A program made the position numbers and the translations under genes. A DNA stretch of 8,507 nt from Flavobacteriales bacterium (GTDB lineage: Bacteria; Bacteroidota; Bacteroidia; Flavobacteriales; Flavobacteriaceae): contig JALVLX010000191.1 of NCBI GenBank assembly GCA_027032855.1, forward strand, positions 1-8,507, given 5' to 3'. Positions within the stretch are counted from its first letter, which is position 1; each line of letters begins with the position of its first letter. The notes beneath the pieces are model-generated. The model made no database searches. It was given only the letters and a program-made list of their open reading frames with translations, and was not told the origin of the DNA. Positions 6,420 through 8,507 of the stretch are shown here, in pieces.

Positions 6420-7139
6420 ATGTTAAACCAAGCCCGTTTATCGCAATTTTTATTTTTAGATATCGAAACTGTCCCCGAAATTTACCGTTTTGACGATTTG
6501 GATAATACTAAAAGAAAACTTTTTGAAAAAAAAATACGTTACAGGATTAATGACGATACAACTGCAGAGGATTTGTACGAACAAGCCGGCATTTGGGCGG
6601 AATTTGGTAAAATTATCGTGATTTCCGTAGGCTTTTTTGCCAAAGATGACGGTAGTGAGTTTCGACTTAAGTCTTTTGCATCTGATGATGAAGTACAACT
6701 TTTAAACGATTTTGCCAATATGCTCAATACCAAATATTTTCAACGTAAAGACCTAAAACTCTGTGCCCACAACGGCAAAGAATTTGACTTTCCTTACATA
6801 GCCCGTCGTATGATTATAAACAATATTCCGGTTCCGTCACAATTGGCTGTTTACGGCAAAAAACCTTGGGAAACACCATTTTGCGATACCATGGAATTGT
6901 GGCGGTTCGGCGATTATAAACATTATACGTCTTTGGAATTACTTACTCATATTTTGGGGATTCCTTCCCCAAAACAAGACATTGAAGGAAAAGATGTGGC
7001 TCGGGTATATTATGAAGAAATAGATTTGGAACGTATTAAAACATATTGCGAAAACGATGTGATTGCTGTAGCGCAAATAATGCTACGCTATATGGGAAAA
7101 GATTTGATGAGTGACGAACAGATTGTCAAGGTTGATTGA
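6420..7139 (+). CDS. DEDDy 3'-5' exonuclease, PolB exonuclease-like
   Basis: This is a 239-residue stand-alone nuclease domain resembling the proofreading domain of family B DNA polymerases, the group described as a predicted 3'-5' exonuclease related to PolB. The motifs are complete: Exo I is D14-I-E16 in LFLDIET, Exo II is AHNGKEFDFP with N118 and D123, and Exo III is Y209-C-E-N-D213 (YxxxD, the DEDDy type). The four acidic residues should bind two metal ions. No polymerase domain follows, so it acts alone or as a partner in DNA or RNA processing (inference). It has its own promoter, and its 3' end is 11 bp from the convergent secreted repeat protein. Confidence 0.9.
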   Translation: MLNQARLSQFLFLDIETVPEIYRFDDLDNTKRKLFEKKIRYRINDDTTAEDLYEQAGIWAEFGKIIVISVGFFAKDDGSEFRLKSFASDDEVQLLNDFANMLNTKYFQRKDLKLCAHNGKEFDFPYIARRMIINNIPVPSQLAVYGKKPWETPFCDTMELWRFGDYKHYTSLELLTHILGIPSPKQDIEGKDVARVYYEEIDLERIKTYCENDVIAVAQIMLRYMGKDLMSDEQIVKVD

Positions 7140-7150
7140 TATGCCGTAAA

Positions 7151-7489
7151 TCAATACATCAAATATTGCTTGGACTTGTTTCGCCAGCCGGCTTGGTTTT
7201 CATATTTGACAAAGTATATTTTTAAATCCGCCTGATTTTCATAATCTACAAAATAGATTTTCTTATCCGCTTGGTTTTCGTACTTGACAAAAAACCATTT
7301 GCCGTTATTTTGCCCGGCTTGATTCTCGTATTTTACTTTATAAACTTTTAAGTCAGCCTGATTTTCATATTTAACGACATACACTTTTACATCAGCTTGG
7401 TTTTCATACTGAACAGAAAAAACTTTTTGAGCCGATATATTTTGAAAAGCAAAAACAATAATGATGCTGACAATAATTTTTCGTAACAT
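7151..7489 (-). CDS. Secreted six-repeat protein of the 7(1) septoil knot type
   Basis: This 112-residue exported protein has a signal peptide (residues 1-20, cleavage expected after ISA). The mature part is six copies of a short beta-type repeat ending in the identical pentapeptide YENQA, starting at residues 28, 41, 54, 70, 83 and 96. The period is 13 residues except for a three-residue insertion (GQNNGKW region) between the third and fourth. The C-terminus GWRNKSKQYLMY caps the repeats. The pattern (xVKVYxVKYENQAD, GKWFFV, GWRNKSK) matches my memory of the Bacteroidota family known as DUF6150 or 7(1) septoil knot, predicted to form a deeply knotted beta structure. Its function is unknown. 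The ATG at 7489 is chosen for the signal peptide. It is convergent with the exonuclease gene. Confidence 0.85.
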   Translation of the reverse strand: MLRKIIVSIIIVFAFQNISAQKVFSVQYENQADVKVYVVKYENQADLKVYKVKYENQAGQNNGKWFFVKYENQADKKIYFVDYENQADLKIYFVKYENQAGWRNKSKQYLMY

Positions 7490-7538
7490 AAACTTGTGAT
7501 TTAAAACTTAAAATTACAAAATAAAACTTAATAATTCG

Positions 7539-7546
7539 TAAATTTG
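7539..7546 (+). promoter_or_regulatory. -7 box of the HIT-family gene
   Basis: TAAATTTG matches TAnnTTTG and ends 18 nt before the ATG at 7565. No clear TTG is seen at the expected distance. A TTG inside the box (7544) is not a start codon. Confidence 0.5.
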
Positions 7547-7564
7547 TCCAAAAACATAAGTATT

Positions 7565-7969
7565 ATGAGTTCTATTTTTACCAAAATTATCAATCGTGAA
7601 ATTCCGGCTTATATCGTAGCCGAAGACGACAAACATATTGCTTTTTTTGATATTTTTCCCAATGCCAAAGGTCATACTTTGGTGGTGCCGAAGCTAGAAA
7701 TTGACAAAATTTTTGACCTGCCTGAACAGGATTATCTTGATTTAATGCAATTTGCCCGTAAAGTAGCCAAAGCGCAAGAGCAAGTTTTTACAGGTGCCAA
7801 GCGAATAGGTATGGCTGTTATCGGCTTGGAAGTGCCTCACGTACACGTACATCTGATTCCGCTAAATGATATGACCGATATAGATTTTGGTAAGAAAGTA
7901 GAATTGTCTGAAGCCGAATTTAAAGATTTGCAACAACAAATGCTGGTAGCATTTGAACAATTGAAATAA
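7565..7969 (+). CDS. HIT-family nucleotide hydrolase/transferase
   Basis: This is a 134-residue cytoplasmic histidine-triad protein. The family hydrolyses nucleoside phosphoramidates and related nucleotidyl substrates. The catalytic triad is H92-V-H94-V-H96-L-I, matching H-phi-H-phi-H-phi-phi; the central H94 (of the three) forms the nucleotidyl intermediate in the family. The N-terminus SIFTKIINREIPAYIVAEDD (2-21) and the strands AFFDIFPNAKGHTLVVP (26-42) are typical of HinT-like members, and the length is normal. Unusually, the residues before the triad are IGLEVPHVHVH rather than the common G-x-x-x-GQ-x-x-x-HxHxH. The ATG at 7565 is chosen because an upstream TTG at 7544 is inside the promoter box. 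A hairpin terminator follows the gene. Confidence 0.94.
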   Translation: MSSIFTKIINREIPAYIVAEDDKHIAFFDIFPNAKGHTLVVPKLEIDKIFDLPEQDYLDLMQFARKVAKAQEQVFTGAKRIGMAVIGLEVPHVHVHLIPLNDMTDIDFGKKVELSEAEFKDLQQQMLVAFEQLK

Positions 7970-7979
7970 TTTATCTCTT

Positions 7980-8012
7980 GACCCGGCAGGTCGCGCAGAC
8001 CTGTTGGTCTTT
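7980..8012 (+). terminator. GC-rich hairpin terminator after the HIT gene
   Basis: A perfect 6-bp stem, CAGGTC (7987-7992) with GACCTG (7998-8003), closes a GCGCA loop. It is extended by GACC (7980-7983) with GGTC (8006-8009) across a small internal loop, and is followed by TTTCT. It lies between two convergent genes and stands out as GC-rich against an AT-rich background. It probably ends transcription from the left; its symmetry could also serve the minus strand. Confidence 0.65.
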
Positions 8013-8033
8013 CTAAACTCTTCAGTTAGATTA

Positions 8034-8390
8034 TTATTTATTTTTCTGACGTTTTACAAGCATATAAAAATCGTTGCCAATGTCCAAATAGCCTTGGTCG
8101 TAAACAAAATAGTAAACCTTTTGTTTTTTGGTAGTGTAAATACTCGTAAAAAGATTGAAATCAAACCCGGCGGCAACCAGTTTTGATTTGTGTACATTGG
8201 TTTTATCTTCCGGATTTAATTCACTTAGTATCCGCCAATTTTTCTTCAACCGATTATTGGTGGTTCTGATGAGGTTACTGCCTGCTTTGTTTTTACGGTT
8301 ATTATAAGCATTGCGACAGTAATCCGAACAAAATTTTTTGTCAGACCGTCCTAAAATAGGTGCACCGCATTCCAAACATTTTTTTTCCAC
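8034..8390 (-). CDS. Zinc-ribbon protein of unknown function
   Basis: This is a 118-residue protein with an N-terminal zinc ribbon. C5-L-E-C8 and C21-S-D-Y-C25 are spaced as a CxxC...CxxxC four-cysteine site, followed by RNAYNNRKNK, a basic stretch seen after such ribbons in DUF2116-like proteins. Residues 38-65 are basic and probably helical. The C-terminal part (68-114) contains AAGFDFNLFTSIYTTKKQ and YYFVYDQGYL, which I recall from short conserved Bacteroidota proteins with no assigned role. No membrane segment or signal peptide is present. The start is a GTG at 8390; no ATG lies in frame before the first cysteine pair. Nucleic-acid or protein binding is possible but only inferred from the ribbon and the basic charge. 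Confidence 0.8.
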   Translation of the reverse strand: MEKKCLECGAPILGRSDKKFCSDYCRNAYNNRKNKAGSNLIRTTNNRLKKNWRILSELNPEDKTNVHKSKLVAAGFDFNLFTSIYTTKKQKVYYFVYDQGYLDIGNDFYMLVKRQKNK

Positions 8391-8418
8391 AATTATTCTT
8401 TAATAAAAGACTGATTGT

Positions 8419-8426
8419 CAAATATA
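8419..8426 (-). promoter_or_regulatory. Candidate -7 box of the zinc-ribbon gene
   Basis: On the minus strand TATATTTG (8426-8419) matches TAnnTTTG and ends 28 nt before the GTG start. No TTG at the right spacing is seen. Confidence 0.4.
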
Positions 8427-8450
8427 CAATTTTTTGATGATATGGTTAAC

Positions 8451-8474
8451 CCACATTATTCATGAATAATGTGG
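8451..8474. repeat. Perfect 24-bp palindrome
   Basis: Both strands read CCACATTATTCA followed by its exact reverse complement, centred on CATG. It lies upstream of the zinc-ribbon gene's promoter box, about 25 bp away. As RNA it would be a 12-bp stem with almost no loop, which is poor for a terminator. A dimeric-regulator operator or a dispersed palindromic repeat fits better. The target is unknown. Confidence 0.7.
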
Positions 8475-8493
8475 AGTTTAAAGTTTATAATGT

Positions 8494-8507
8494 TGAAAGT
8501 TAGAAAG
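8494..8507 (-). repeat. Partial heptamer repeat at the right edge
   Basis: The bases tgaaagt tagaaag are the reverse complement of the actttca unit found at 5170-5200: one exact copy and one imperfect copy. The window ends inside it, so its full length is unknown. Confidence 0.4.

Noticed and set aside
7140..7150. Possible terminator between the exonuclease and the septoil-knot gene
   Set aside because: Only 11 bp separate the convergent stop codons and no stable hairpin with a T-tract is visible there.
7544..7564. Seven extra N-terminal codons for the HIT protein from a TTG
   Set aside because: The TTG is part of the TAAATTTG promoter box, and the ATG at 7565 gives a normal family N-terminus.

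Overview
The window is a low-GC (AT-rich) chromosomal segment from a member of the Bacteroidota, most likely a Flavobacteriia-like lineage. Four things support this. There is a recognisable GldA-type ABC ATPase. AtpB has a long signal-peptide plus His/Glu-rich extension, as is usual in this phylum. TAnnTTTG promoter boxes lie upstream of most genes, with no clear Shine-Dalgarno sequences. Several small protein families found mainly in Bacteroidota are present (a septoil-knot repeat protein, a Rieske-like lipoprotein and a short zinc-ribbon protein). The assignment is inferred from gene content only.

Region 1-1630 (minus strand): start of an F-type ATP synthase operon, atpB followed by atpE, which runs off the left edge. 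A promoter with -33 and -7 elements lies just upstream of atpB. Region 1631-2977: a decayed IS4-type insertion sequence of about 1.35 kb. It has 15-bp imperfect terminal inverted repeats, and its single transposase is broken by one in-frame stop and two mutually compensating frameshifts. The catalytic residues are still readable. Its right end overlaps the last codon and stop codon of the next gene.

Region 2972-4963: an endonuclease/exonuclease/phosphatase-fold hydrolase (minus) is divergent from a plus-strand pair, gmk (guanylate kinase) and a translationally coupled Rieske-like lipoprotein that has lost iron-ligand positions. Region 4964-5203 has no gene but is packed with direct repeats, an imperfect hairpin and a heptanucleotide tandem repeat. 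Region 5204-6356 (minus): a small three-helix membrane protein overlaps gldA by 8 bp.

Region 6420-7139 (plus): a DEDDy 3'-5' exonuclease of the PolB-exonuclease-like family, convergent with a secreted six-repeat protein of the 7(1) septoil knot type (7151-7489, minus). Region 7565-7969 (plus): a HIT-family protein, followed by a GC-rich hairpin terminator. Region 8034-8390 (minus): a zinc-ribbon protein of unknown function. The right edge carries a perfect 24-bp palindrome and another piece of the heptamer repeat.

Most of the window is housekeeping genes, and I see no defence system, CRISPR array, phage or RNA gene. The most unusual items are the septoil-knot repeat protein with six identical pentapeptides written in six different codon strings, the degenerate Rieske-like lipoprotein, the near-constant 18-20 nt spacing between promoter box and start codon at four genes, and the IS whose terminal repeat supplies a neighbouring gene's stop codon.
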